The position numbers and the translations under genes are program-made. The notes beneath the pieces were generated by a model that saw only the letters and a program-made list of their open reading frames with translations, was not told where the DNA came from and did no database searches. This document shows, piece after piece, positions 42,628 to 51,661 of a stretch of 64,000 nucleotides of DNA. This stretch comes from Acidobacteriota bacterium (GTDB lineage: Bacteria > Acidobacteriota > Thermoanaerobaculia > Multivoradales > Multivoraceae), in assembly GCA_026707545.1 (NCBI GenBank), contig JAPOWR010000002.1, forward strand, positions 372,001 through 436,000, read 5' to 3'. Within the stretch, counting starts at the first letter, position 1; every line of letters starts with the position of its first letter.

Positions 42628-42659
42628 AACCCCGCCCCGGCCTCGGCCGCGGCGGGGTT
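42628..42659. terminator. Strong hairpin terminator between convergent genes
   Basis: AACCCCGCC (42628-42636) pairs perfectly with GGCGGGGTT (42651-42659), enclosing a 14-nt loop that is itself GC-rich. On the plus strand it is followed by CGTCGTT. It lies 30 bp after the copper-protein stop and 5 bp before the recD stop on the other strand, so it can end transcripts from both sides. Confidence 0.75.
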
Positions 42660-42664
42660 CGTCG

Positions 42665-44425
42665 TTAGCGGAGCCGGTCGAGGAGGCCGGTGGCGCGGGA
42701 GGTCGTCCGCATGACGGCCGCGCGGACGGCCTCTTCTCCGGCCAGCACCGTCACGGTGTTCCGCGCTCTGGTTACCGCCGTATAGAAGAGCTCCCTCGTG
42801 TTGACGCGCGACGCGGCGTCTCCCGGAATGAACACGAGCTCGTCGTACTCCGAGCCCTGGGCGCGGTGGACCGTCAACGCGAAGAAGCTCTCGTGCTGCG
42901 GCAGGCGTGCCGGTGAGACCAGGTAGCGCTCGCCGTCGTGGTCCAGGTCCGGGAACCAGACGCGGGGATGTCCCGAGTCGCCGGCAACCACGACGCCGGT
43001 GTCGCCGTTCGAGAGGTTGGTCTGCCGATCATTGCGGCTGACGATGATCGGTCGTCCGACGTAGAACTCGTCGTGCTCGGTCCGGCGCCCCGCTTCGGCC
43101 AGGCGGCGCTCGACTAGGCGGTTGAAGCGGTCGGTGCCGAAGGGGCCTCGCCGGTGGCTGCACAGGACCCGCTCGGCCGGGAACGGATCGGTGCTCATGG
43201 GGTTCTTCGCGAGCGTCGCCATGTGGTCGGCCCACTTCCCTGCGCTCCTTCGGGCAAACTCGTCGAAGGCGGCCTCGTCCTCCAGTGGATCGAGTCGGAT
43301 CCTGGCGTCGCCGCCGCCCCGGAGGACGGTGAGCGCGCCGTCGGCGTCGCCCCCGACCACGGCCCGGGCGAGCCGGCCGATGCCGGAGCGCTTGTCGAAG
43401 CGGTAGTTCTTCGTCAGGGTGGTCACGCAGCGCTCCAGTGAGCCCCGGTCGCCCGCCTTGCACAGATCGCTGAAGACGGAACCCGGTTCCACCGAAGCCA
43501 ACTGGTCCGCATCGCCGAGGAGGATCAGACGGCAATGTCCCGGCAGCGCGGCCGCCAGGCGGACCATCAACTGCAGGTCGGCCATCGAGCACTCGTCGAC
43601 GACCAGGCCGTCGAGGCGGTCCATCCGGCTGGTCCGGCTCGCCAGCAGGCGGTGAATGGTCCACGCCTCGGCCGGGAACTCGCGGAGCCCGGGTATCCGG
43701 TCCAGGAGGCGCCGGCTCAGCTTCCCGCGGACCGATTCCTGGATGCGCGATGCGGCCTTGCCGGTCGGCGCCGCGAGACCGATCCGGCGTGGGTGGGCCA
43801 GGCCGGCGTCGACCAGCGCGGCGATCAGCTTGGCCGCGAGCGTCGTCTTGCCGGTGCCGGGGCCGCCGGTGACGATGCACAGGCGCCGCTCCAGGGCGAT
43901 GCGAAGGGCGGCGACCGCTTCGGGGGTTCGGTCCTCCCCGTGGTCGAAGACCCGGGCGATCGTGGATTCGGCCGGAGTAGGGTGATCCCGGTTCACCGCC
44001 AGGGCGAGCAGGTGCGCCGCCAGCTCGCGTTCGGCGTGGAACAGGCGGTGCAGGTAGAGGCGGTCACGGTCCAGGATGAGCGGTCGGTCGTTCGCCGCGT
44101 CGCCATCGGCGGCCACGACGGGGCTTTGGGTCAGTGCTTCGAGGAGGGCGGCCCTTCCGGGTAGTGCGACCCTCTGCAGTTCGGGCCCCAGCGTGTTCCC
44201 GGTGCGGCCCGAATCGGGTCGTTCCACGAGGGCGGGGACGGGTTTGCCGGCGTTTCCGAGAGCGAGGCAGGCGTGGCCGTTCCGGTGAAGCGCGCTCGTC
44301 GTCGCGGCTACCAGCGCCACGTCCTCGCCGGCGCCGAGGTCCATCGTCAACCGGGCGAAGTAGCGGTCGATGTCGGCGAGAACGCCCGCTTCGGTCAGCG
44401 CATCGATCCGGGCGTGGCTGGTCAT
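42665..44425 (-). CDS. recD: RecD, exonuclease V alpha subunit
   Basis: SF1B 5'-3' helicase subunit of the RecBCD complex, 586 residues. The Walker A box is VTGGPGTGKTTLAAKL. Further motifs are GLAAPTGKAASRI, VDECSMADLQLM, ILLGDADQLASVEPG, LTKNYRFDKRSGI and ALTVHRAQGSEYDEL, with RELFYTAVTRARNTV near the C-terminus. It overlaps recB by 4 bp (ATGA), completing a recC-recB-recD order. Length is close to the E. coli subunit (608). Confidence 0.93.
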   Translation of the reverse strand: MTSHARIDALTEAGVLADIDRYFARLTMDLGAGEDVALVAATTSALHRNGHACLALGNAGKPVPALVERPDSGRTGNTLGPELQRVALPGRAALLEALTQSPVVAADGDAANDRPLILDRDRLYLHRLFHAERELAAHLLALAVNRDHPTPAESTIARVFDHGEDRTPEAVAALRIALERRLCIVTGGPGTGKTTLAAKLIAALVDAGLAHPRRIGLAAPTGKAASRIQESVRGKLSRRLLDRIPGLREFPAEAWTIHRLLASRTSRMDRLDGLVVDECSMADLQLMVRLAAALPGHCRLILLGDADQLASVEPGSVFSDLCKAGDRGSLERCVTTLTKNYRFDKRSGIGRLARAVVGGDADGALTVLRGGGDARIRLDPLEDEAAFDEFARRSAGKWADHMATLAKNPMSTDPFPAERVLCSHRRGPFGTDRFNRLVERRLAEAGRRTEHDEFYVGRPIIVSRNDRQTNLSNGDTGVVVAGDSGHPRVWFPDLDHDGERYLVSPARLPQHESFFALTVHRAQGSEYDELVFIPGDAASRVNTRELFYTAVTRARNTVTVLAGEEAVRAAVMRTTSRATGLLDRLR

Positions 44426-47400
44426 GGCGCTTCGCCGAAGCAGGAGTCGATCGTTTCGATGCAGGCGCGGGACGGACGGTCGTGGAAGACGCCGCTGCCG
44501 GGTGCGTTCGGCCTCATGCCGCGCAGGAACAGGTAGAAGGCGCCGCCGACGTGGCGGTCGTAGTCGTAGTCGGGGAGTCGCAGCGCCAGCAGGCGGTGCA
44601 GGGCGGTCAGGTACAGCAGGTACTGGAGGTGGTAGCCGTGGAGGCGCATCGACTGCGCGATCGCCGCCTCCGAGTACGAGGCGAGGTCCGGACCGAGCCA
44701 GTTCGACTTGTAGTCGATGACGTACCAGCGGCCGTCGTGCCGGGCCACCAGATCGATGAAGCCGTGCAGGAAGCCCTCGATCTCGTCATCGCCCGCGGCA
44801 AGCCGGTGCTCGTAGCCGTGCTCTTCGAGGCAGTGCGCGAGTGCCGCGCGCTGGAGCTTGCGGAGCGGCAGGTGGAACTCCAGCTCGGCGATCGGCTGCT
44901 TGAGGTCGGAGAGCCGGAAGACGGCGCCGGCCTCGCCGGGGGGCACAAGGGGCGTTTCGAGGCCGTTCTCGACCAGGGTCCGAACGACCGGCAGCCACTT
45001 GTCCTGGAATCCGTAGCGGATGAGCGCCGTCTCGCACGTCCGCTCCAGGCTCCCGGCGTCCGCGTCGTCCAGATGCCGTTCGAAGATGTGGTGCAGGCAC
45101 CGGCCGGAACGGCCTCCGGCGGGGAAGGTGAAGACGGTCGGCCCCTCTTCTTCCGGCTCGGACACGCGGGCGGACGCCGTCTCCTCGACGGCCGCCTCCT
45201 CCTCTTCCTCGGGGAGATCGACGTCGTCGCGGTCTCGCGCGAAGACGCCGCCGCCGGCCGAGAGGGCGGAGTAGCTGGTCCGCTGCCGGATCCGTTCGAG
45301 CGGGCGCTCCAGTTTGCGGGCCTTCATGGATTCTGCTGGTTCGTCTCCGGTCGCGGGCTCGGCCTCGTCGTCCGGCGCCTCGTCGATCATCCGCACCGAG
45401 ACGGCACCGGCTACCCGGTTCGCGAAGGCCTCGACCTCCGCGTGCCACTCGCCCGCGGCGAGCCCCCTCACCCGGGCGGCGTTGTCCTTCAGATCCTGGG
45501 CGGCGCTGGCGTCGTCGCCGCCTTCGCGGCCGTGGAGGAGCCAGGCCAGCGGCGCGTGTTCGGCCCCACCGTCGGGTGACCAGGTCACCACGCAGCGGTG
45601 CTCGGCCCGGGTCAGCGCCACGTAGAGCAGTCGCAGCTCGTCGGCGTGCTCTTCGATGTGTTCGCGGTCGTAGGCGTCGTCCGACGGGTCGAGATCGAGC
45701 ACCGGCGTCTGGCGCTCGGCGTCGTAGTACTCGGCCGTCGGCTGCCGCCGCCCGCCTGTCGCCTGCGCGCGGCCGTCCCAGGCGAACGGGTAGAAGACGA
45801 CCGGGAACTCGAGGCCCTTGGCCCGGTGGGCGGTGACGATCTTGACCAGGTTCTCGTCGCTTTCGAGGCGAAGCTGGGCGGTCTCGTCGGCGTTCTGCGC
45901 GTCCCCCCTGGCCTGCCTGAACCAGTCGAGGAGACCCTGGCGCGAAGGCCGCCGCCGGACCTCCGCTTCGTGGAGCAGGTCGGTGAGGTGCAGATAGTTC
46001 GTCAACCGCCGCGGACCGTTCGGATAGGCAAGCAGGTTCGCCGAGCAGTCGGTGCGGTCGCCGGCGAACAGGATTCGCCGCATCATCGTGGCGATGCCGT
46101 GCTCCTGCCAGTTTTGGGCCCACTCGCGCGCCAGACTCCGCCACTCGCTCCATGCGTCATCGTCGTCGCGCAGCGCGGCGAGCGACTGCATGTCGAGGCC
46201 GAACAGGTCGGCGGCCAGCGCCCCGCGGAGCAGTTGCGTCGCGTTGTATTCCGATTCGTCCAGGCAGAGGGCGTGGAGGAGGCGATGGAGGCTGCCCGCC
46301 TCCTCGGATTGGAAGATGTTGTCCGTGCCCATCTCGACGCTGTCGATCCCGAGCCGGCGCAGCGCGGCCGCGACCTCCTTGCCCTGGTCGCCCTTGCGGA
46401 CGAGCACGGCGATGTCGCGGGCGGCCAGGGGCTTGGGCCGTTCGCCGCCCTCCAGTGTCGCCCGGCCATGCTTCCCCAGGGCGATCAGCCGCGCGATGTC
46501 GCGGGCGGCGAGTTCCGCGGCGAGGGTCGTCAGCGCCGGCTTGGTTCGGCCTCGGCCTCCCGTCCCGGGGATCAGGACGAGCTGGAACGGGGTCCCGTCG
46601 TCCTCCTCGTCCTGGACGACGAGTTCCACGCGCTCCCGGTCGGGCGGCGCCGCCGCCGAGAACGAGAAGTCGGAGAGGACGAACGGCTGCGGCCGCGCGA
46701 AGAGCCCGTTGATGGCGCGGATGAGCTCGGGCGTCGAGCGGTAGTTGTGTTCCAGGTTCAGCGGTTCGCCTGACGCGCCGAGGCGTTTCCGGGCCTCCAG
46801 GTAGGCGAAGACGTCCGCGCCTCGGAAGCGGTAGATCGACTGCTTCGGGTCGCCGACGACGAAGAGCCGGCCGCCGGCGCCGCTTGGGTAGATCGTCTCG
46901 AAGATCCGTGCCTGCAGGCGGTCCGTGTCCTGGAACTCGTCGATCAGGGCGACGGGGTACCGGGACCGGATTCGACCGGCGAGTTCCGTTCCCCGGGGTC
47001 CGACGAGCGCGCGGTGCAGTTCGACGAGCAGGGCGTCGAAGCTCAGGCTGCGGTCGACCTGGGTGGTGTGCTCCAGGGACCGGCCGGCGTCCTCCAGGAG
47101 GCTGCGGCGCTGGCTTGCGAGCCAGAGGTCACCGTACTCCTTTCCCGCCTCGCCGACGCGGTCGAAGCAGTCGAAGAGAGGGTCGGACGGCGGCGGTGGC
47201 TTTCCCCGCTTGAGCAGACCGTCTCTGAGCGCCGTGGCGCCGAAGGCGCCGGCGCAGTCCGGGGCGAGTTCCTCCGGGACGCCGGCATCGAACGCCTCCC
47301 TGACCGTCCTTGCGCGTACGCGTACGGGCGTCTTCTTCCGCGCGGTCCATCGAGACGGATCGGCAATCTCCAGAAACGCCTGCCGCTGCGCGGGGTCGGA

Positions 47401-48108
47401 CCATGCGTGTTGGGCGGCGCGGACCGCTTCCAGCCACGCACTCCGCCTGGACTCCAGGGCGTCAGGCAACTCCTCCGGCGAGCAGACACCCCGAATGTCC
47501 TGGGCCTTGGCGTGATGGCCGTCGACCCAGGTCGTCGTGTCCTCGTTCTGGACGAACTTCTTCGACTTCGCGTACTCGAGCAACGGGATGGGTGCGTCGA
47601 CCATCCGGCGGCGCCAGAAGTCGCGCGTGGCGTCCCCGACGGCCAGAGCGTCGTCTCCGCTGACGTCGAACGAGAAGGGGGTGCCAGCATGCAGCGCGAA
47701 CTCGGCGAGGGTCCGCTGGCAGAAGCCGTGGATCGTCGTGATGTTGGCCCGGTCGAGGTCTCGAACGGCACGGGTGAGGTGTTCCAGCGCGTCCGCGTCG
47801 CGGATCCCGCACTGCGACCAGTGCCGTCGCAGTTTGCCGGCCTGGGAGGCGGCGTCCACCTCGGCGCCCGAGACCGCTCGTCGAGCCGCCTGGAGGAGCC
47901 GCCGCACGCGCGTTCGCAGTTCGCCGGCGGCGGAGATCGTGAAGGTCACGATCAGGAGCCGGTCGATACGGGTGCCCTCCTCGACGATCAGGCGGGCGAC
48001 CAGGGTGGTCAGCGCATACGTCTTCCCGGTACCGGCGCTTGCCTGGATCAGAAGGTCGGCGTCGAGCGGCCGGCTGAAGGCGTCGCCGCGCCCGGTCTGC
48101 GCGGTCAC
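44422..48108 (-). CDS. recB: RecB, exonuclease V beta subunit
   Basis: SF1A 3'-5' helicase and nuclease, 1228 residues. Helicase motifs are LIQASAGTGKTYALT, LLIVTFTISAAGELR, ALIDEFQDTD, LFVVGDPKQSIYRFRGAD, VKIVTAHRAKGLEFPVVFYPFAWDG and LRLLYVALTRAEHR. The C-terminal nuclease domain has VARHDGRWYVIDYKSNWLG with the catalytic Asp-Tyr-Lys, and CLHHIFERHL for the upstream nuclease His. I put the start at a GTG at 48108, which overlaps the recC stop as GTGA; extending further upstream would add unrelated sequence. An in-frame Arg/Glu-rich spacer precedes the nuclease domain. Confidence 0.93.
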   Translation of the reverse strand: MTAQTGRGDAFSRPLDADLLIQASAGTGKTYALTTLVARLIVEEGTRIDRLLIVTFTISAAGELRTRVRRLLQAARRAVSGAEVDAASQAGKLRRHWSQCGIRDADALEHLTRAVRDLDRANITTIHGFCQRTLAEFALHAGTPFSFDVSGDDALAVGDATRDFWRRRMVDAPIPLLEYAKSKKFVQNEDTTTWVDGHHAKAQDIRGVCSPEELPDALESRRSAWLEAVRAAQHAWSDPAQRQAFLEIADPSRWTARKKTPVRVRARTVREAFDAGVPEELAPDCAGAFGATALRDGLLKRGKPPPPSDPLFDCFDRVGEAGKEYGDLWLASQRRSLLEDAGRSLEHTTQVDRSLSFDALLVELHRALVGPRGTELAGRIRSRYPVALIDEFQDTDRLQARIFETIYPSGAGGRLFVVGDPKQSIYRFRGADVFAYLEARKRLGASGEPLNLEHNYRSTPELIRAINGLFARPQPFVLSDFSFSAAAPPDRERVELVVQDEEDDGTPFQLVLIPGTGGRGRTKPALTTLAAELAARDIARLIALGKHGRATLEGGERPKPLAARDIAVLVRKGDQGKEVAAALRRLGIDSVEMGTDNIFQSEEAGSLHRLLHALCLDESEYNATQLLRGALAADLFGLDMQSLAALRDDDDAWSEWRSLAREWAQNWQEHGIATMMRRILFAGDRTDCSANLLAYPNGPRRLTNYLHLTDLLHEAEVRRRPSRQGLLDWFRQARGDAQNADETAQLRLESDENLVKIVTAHRAKGLEFPVVFYPFAWDGRAQATGGRRQPTAEYYDAERQTPVLDLDPSDDAYDREHIEEHADELRLLYVALTRAEHRCVVTWSPDGGAEHAPLAWLLHGREGGDDASAAQDLKDNAARVRGLAAGEWHAEVEAFANRVAGAVSVRMIDEAPDDEAEPATGDEPAESMKARKLERPLERIRQRTSYSALSAGGGVFARDRDDVDLPEEEEEAAVEETASARVSEPEEEGPTVFTFPAGGRSGRCLHHIFERHLDDADAGSLERTCETALIRYGFQDKWLPVVRTLVENGLETPLVPPGEAGAVFRLSDLKQPIAELEFHLPLRKLQRAALAHCLEEHGYEHRLAAGDDEIEGFLHGFIDLVARHDGRWYVIDYKSNWLGPDLASYSEAAIAQSMRLHGYHLQYLLYLTALHRLLALRLPDYDYDRHVGGAFYLFLRGMRPNAPGSGVFHDRPSRACIETIDSCFGEAP

Positions 48109-51100
48109 GCGGTGGCCTCCCGCAACGGACGGAGCAACTGCTCGGCGAGGCGCTCGAACTCGTCGTCCGCCGGGTCGTCGCCGAAGATCAGGCGATGCCG
48201 GGCGTCGTTGCCTTCGCTCCACGGCCACTCCGACCATGCATGCTCGACATTGGCGTTCCAGGCCCGCCTCTTCGTCCACGCCCACGACGTTTCGGCGAAG
48301 AACGGCAACGGCCTGTGGTGGCTATCGCGCAAGACCTCGACCCACTCGCCCAGCAGCGACCTGGCGCTAACGGGCTCGGGTCCGTTGAGCCGGACGCGTT
48401 CGACCTGGTCCTTGTTGCCGCCGACGAGATGAGCCGTCGCCCGCTCCTGACGGCTGGCAATGAGCGCCAGGAGCCGCAGCCAGACCCCGATGCGGTCCTT
48501 TGGGCGAAGGCGCCCGATGCGCCAGAAGAGCAGCTCGTTCGATCCCTCGTCGAACTGTTCCACCGCTCCGACCAGACGGACGTTCCCGAACCCGATCTCG
48601 ACCCGGTGGAGCGGCGCTTCCTGGTGCCGCTGGAAGGACTGGAGTTCCTTCATCAGCTCGGCGAGCTGGGCGGCGGACTGCCGGTGCTGGACGAAGCCGA
48701 GGTTCCGGGGCGGCAGCAGGCCGCGGGCCGCGGCCAGCTTGATCCTCAGGTCGTCGCTCTGCTCGCCGATTCGTGCCAGATCGCTCTTCAGTTGCCACGC
48801 CTCCAGGTTGTTCAGGTCGAGCGGCTCGTCGGACGCCACGTCCTCTTCGCGAACGTCGAGGATCATGTCCAGCCGTTGCCGGAGAAAGTCGTACGAGGGG
48901 CTGGCGGCGAAGCGGACGAGATCCTCCAGTTCGAGTTCCACCGGCTCGTCCCGAAGTTCCGCGGGGAGTTCTCCGGCGAAGCGGTCGGGCCCGCCGCCGC
49001 GTGTGCGAAGCGCCTCGGCCGCCTTCAGCATCGACTCCGAGTAGCTGAACAGCGCGGTCTCCTGTTGTTCGAAGTACTTGGGGCTGAACGGTTGCAACGG
49101 ATGCTTCACGGCCCAGCCATCGCCGTCGCGCTGGAGGTGCGGGAAGGACTGTTCCAGGTGCTCCTCCAGTTCGCTCACGACGGAGGAAGGCGGGATCGGC
49201 CTGTCCTCCTGGAGGTCCCGGCCGGTGTAGGTCAGCACGAAGCACCCGCGGGCCGCGAGCAGGGCTTCGAGGAAGGCGAACCGGTCCTCGTTGCGGCGAT
49301 CGCGGTCGCCGGGCCGCCGCTCTTCGCCCTCGAAGAGCTCGGCCTGGAAGTCGAACTGCGGGGGCGGCGGACGTCGCGGGAAGGCACCGTCGTTCATGCC
49401 GACGGCGCAGATCACCTTGGCGGGGAAGACCTGGCCGGACGCGAGCTCCGCGACCGCGACGCCGTCGGCCAGCCTCGGCGCCGAGCGGACGGCCTGTTCG
49501 GCCCTGTCGCTCAGCACGTCGCGCAGCACGGGGAACGGGATGGGTCCCGTGTTGCCGGCCTGTTCGCACTCGGCGGCGAACTCGTCGATCAACCGGGCCA
49601 CGGTGTTCACCTCGCGTGCCGCTTCGATCCCGGCGCGGAAGTCGGTCACGAAGAACTCGTCGAGGACGTCGGTTCGCAGGCGGTCGGCCCACGCGGCGGC
49701 GTCCTGCTCGGCCCCGGTCCAGCCATTCAGCGCGACGGCGAGTTCGCAGTAGCGGTGGAAGCGGCCGAGCAGTTCGTAGTCGCTCGCGCCGGCGTGCTGG
49801 CCCCAGTGGTCGAGAGCGCTGGGCGCGATGCCTCCGACGAGCCTCCTGTCGCCCTCCTGCATCGCGTAGCCGAGCAGGAGCCGGTCCAGACCGCGGCGCC
49901 AGTTGTGGTTCGGGGAAGCCGGCACGCCGAGTTCGGTGCGGTGTTCGCCGTCTCTTCCCCAGCGGATCCTGGCCATGGCGAGGGCGCCCCGGATCGTCGC
50001 CAGGCCGGTGTCCGTGATGCCGAAGCGCGCGCGCACCGGTTCCGCGAGCAGCGGCGCCAGCATGGCGCTTGCGGTGTAGCGGGAGCCGGGCAGCTCCAGG
50101 AGGTCGAGAAAGGCGGTCAGGGCGGCGCCCTCCTTGAGCCGTCGTCGGCCGATGTTGAAGCCGATGCGGCCGGCCGAGCCGAACACCGCCTCGACCAAGG
50201 GCGCATACGTTTCGAGGTCGGGGGTCAGCACCAGCACGTCAGCCGGCTGGATGTCGGAGCAGGCGGCGAACAGGCCGAGCAGACGGTCGTGCAGCACCTC
50301 GACTTCGCGGGTCGGGGAGTGGCAGACGTGGATCTGGATCGAGTCGTCCCGTTCGTTCTGTTCGGGTTGCGCCGGCGCCGCCTTCGGATCGATGTCGAGA
50401 ATGCCCTGCTGAACCGCGGCCAGGCAGGTCGCGCGGCCCGGCAGGTCGCTGGCGCGGGGGTGATCGACGACGGCGAACGCGTCCGGTTGGGCCCCGAGCA
50501 GGTCGCGGAGTTCGCGTGCCGAACGGCCCCAGGCATCGAGCAGTTCGTTGGATCGCTCGCCGTCCTCCGCGCCCGGCGGCCTTCTCCAGAAGTCGCGGCT
50601 CGGGCTGAGCAGGTAGAGGTGGATGTCCATCACCCGCGCGGCGAGGCGGAGCACCTCGACGTAGGTGGGCGACAGCGAGGCGGCGTGGAAGAAGCTGACG
50701 CGCTTTCTCGACCCAGCCGGCCGCGGCCGCCCCTCCAGCCGGCCTCGGTAGCGATCGATGGCGTCGACCCAGTGTTCGGCGCCTGGCGCGGCCGGCGCGA
50801 GTTCCCGCCACAGCCGGGCATGCCAGCCGTCTCCCTTGCCTTGCTGCCACTCCCGAATGGCCTCCGGCCGGTAGACGCGGCAACGGTCGTAGGCGACGGC
50901 GAGCTGGTCGGCGAGCTCGAACCGCTTGCGGTCGTCGCCGTCCTCGAGGTAGCGCGCGATCTCGTCGTGGGCCGTCCAGCCCGCGAGATGGTCGAAGATC
51001 CGCCAGCGGAGATGAGGCGGCCCGTACACCGACTCTCCGGTCAGCTCGGCGACCACTTCGCGCATCGCGGTCCAGGCGAACCGCGCCGGTTGCTCGACGC

Positions 51101-51332
51101 GCAGGTGCGCGGCCACGCCTAGGCGAGTAGCGAGTTGCAGCCGCAGCCACTGGCCGAGCAGGGCGTCCGGCACGACGATCCGTTCCGGCTCGAGTGGCTT
51201 GGCGGGACTCCGCCGCATCTCGTCGGCGAGCCACTCTGCCAGCGTCTCGAGGCGGTGCGAGGTGTGGACGCGGAACGCGGCGTCGGGCTCGTCCATGAGC
51301 AGGGAGAGTTGCTCACCCGTCGCGTTCCGCAT
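48105..51332 (-). CDS. recC: RecC, exonuclease V gamma subunit
   Basis: 1075-residue subunit that in E. coli RecBCD recognises Chi and splits the DNA strands; it has a helicase-like fold but lacks working ATPase motifs. Visible RecC-type blocks are FRVHTSHRLETLAEWLADEM, LGQWLRLQLATRLGVAAHL, IQIHVCHSPTREVEVLHDRLLGLF, DVLVLTPDLETYAPLVEAVFG, RRPPPPQFDFQAELFEGEERRPGDRDRRNEDRFAFLEALLAAR and YTGRDLQEDRPIPPSSVVSELEE. First gene of recC-recB-recD, divergent from the cobalamin-riboswitch region. Whether Chi recognition is retained, and with which sequence, cannot be told. Confidence 0.92.
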   Translation of the reverse strand: MRNATGEQLSLLMDEPDAAFRVHTSHRLETLAEWLADEMRRSPAKPLEPERIVVPDALLGQWLRLQLATRLGVAAHLRVEQPARFAWTAMREVVAELTGESVYGPPHLRWRIFDHLAGWTAHDEIARYLEDGDDRKRFELADQLAVAYDRCRVYRPEAIREWQQGKGDGWHARLWRELAPAAPGAEHWVDAIDRYRGRLEGRPRPAGSRKRVSFFHAASLSPTYVEVLRLAARVMDIHLYLLSPSRDFWRRPPGAEDGERSNELLDAWGRSARELRDLLGAQPDAFAVVDHPRASDLPGRATCLAAVQQGILDIDPKAAPAQPEQNERDDSIQIHVCHSPTREVEVLHDRLLGLFAACSDIQPADVLVLTPDLETYAPLVEAVFGSAGRIGFNIGRRRLKEGAALTAFLDLLELPGSRYTASAMLAPLLAEPVRARFGITDTGLATIRGALAMARIRWGRDGEHRTELGVPASPNHNWRRGLDRLLLGYAMQEGDRRLVGGIAPSALDHWGQHAGASDYELLGRFHRYCELAVALNGWTGAEQDAAAWADRLRTDVLDEFFVTDFRAGIEAAREVNTVARLIDEFAAECEQAGNTGPIPFPVLRDVLSDRAEQAVRSAPRLADGVAVAELASGQVFPAKVICAVGMNDGAFPRRPPPPQFDFQAELFEGEERRPGDRDRRNEDRFAFLEALLAARGCFVLTYTGRDLQEDRPIPPSSVVSELEEHLEQSFPHLQRDGDGWAVKHPLQPFSPKYFEQQETALFSYSESMLKAAEALRTRGGGPDRFAGELPAELRDEPVELELEDLVRFAASPSYDFLRQRLDMILDVREEDVASDEPLDLNNLEAWQLKSDLARIGEQSDDLRIKLAAARGLLPPRNLGFVQHRQSAAQLAELMKELQSFQRHQEAPLHRVEIGFGNVRLVGAVEQFDEGSNELLFWRIGRLRPKDRIGVWLRLLALIASRQERATAHLVGGNKDQVERVRLNGPEPVSARSLLGEWVEVLRDSHHRPLPFFAETSWAWTKRRAWNANVEHAWSEWPWSEGNDARHRLIFGDDPADDEFERLAEQLLRPLREATA

Positions 51333-51437
51333 CGCGTGATTGTAGGCCGCATCGCGGGCTGCTAGGGTGCCCTTTCGCAGCCCGGTTCTTCAACGTGACG
51401 AGGATCACCGAAGCAAGAGTCTGAGCACACATCGAAC

Positions 51438-51586
51438 GCAGGCAGTTCAAGGGAAGGGAGTGAGACTCTCCCACCGCCCCGCGACTGTGATCCGGACGAA
51501 AGCCGGCGTTAACCACTGTCCCGCCTGGCGGGATGGGAAGGGCCGGCCAGTAGGACGAAGGTAAGCCAGGAGACCTGGCTGTCTGC
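51438..51586 (+). promoter_or_regulatory. Cobalamin riboswitch upstream of btuB-like gene
   Basis: Adenosylcobalamin-sensing leader RNA. The core shows GGGAAGGGAGTGAGACTC, then CCACCGCCCCGCGACTGTGA (the strongly conserved CCxCxACTGT segment), then GGGAAGGGCCGGCCAGTAGGA and AAGCCAGGAGACCTG, which is the B12-box region. GCAGGCAG (51438) and CTGTCTGC (to 51586) can close the outer stem with one mismatch. GGCCTC at 51608-51613 is able to pair with GAGGAAGGCC over the ribosome-binding site at 51648-51652, so repression is probably translational. The 329 bp between recC and the receptor gene hold only this element and its leader. Confidence 0.9.
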
Positions 51587-51661
51587 CGAGGCACACAACG
51601 CTCCGCCGGCCTCAGGAAGGGCGGCGTCGAGCGGCAATCCCGAAGGGGGAGGAAGGCCCGA

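Noticed and set aside
48195..51122. Nearly 1000-codon plus-strand frame across recC
   Set aside because: Antisense shadow; the minus-strand RecC is supported by length, motifs and operon position.
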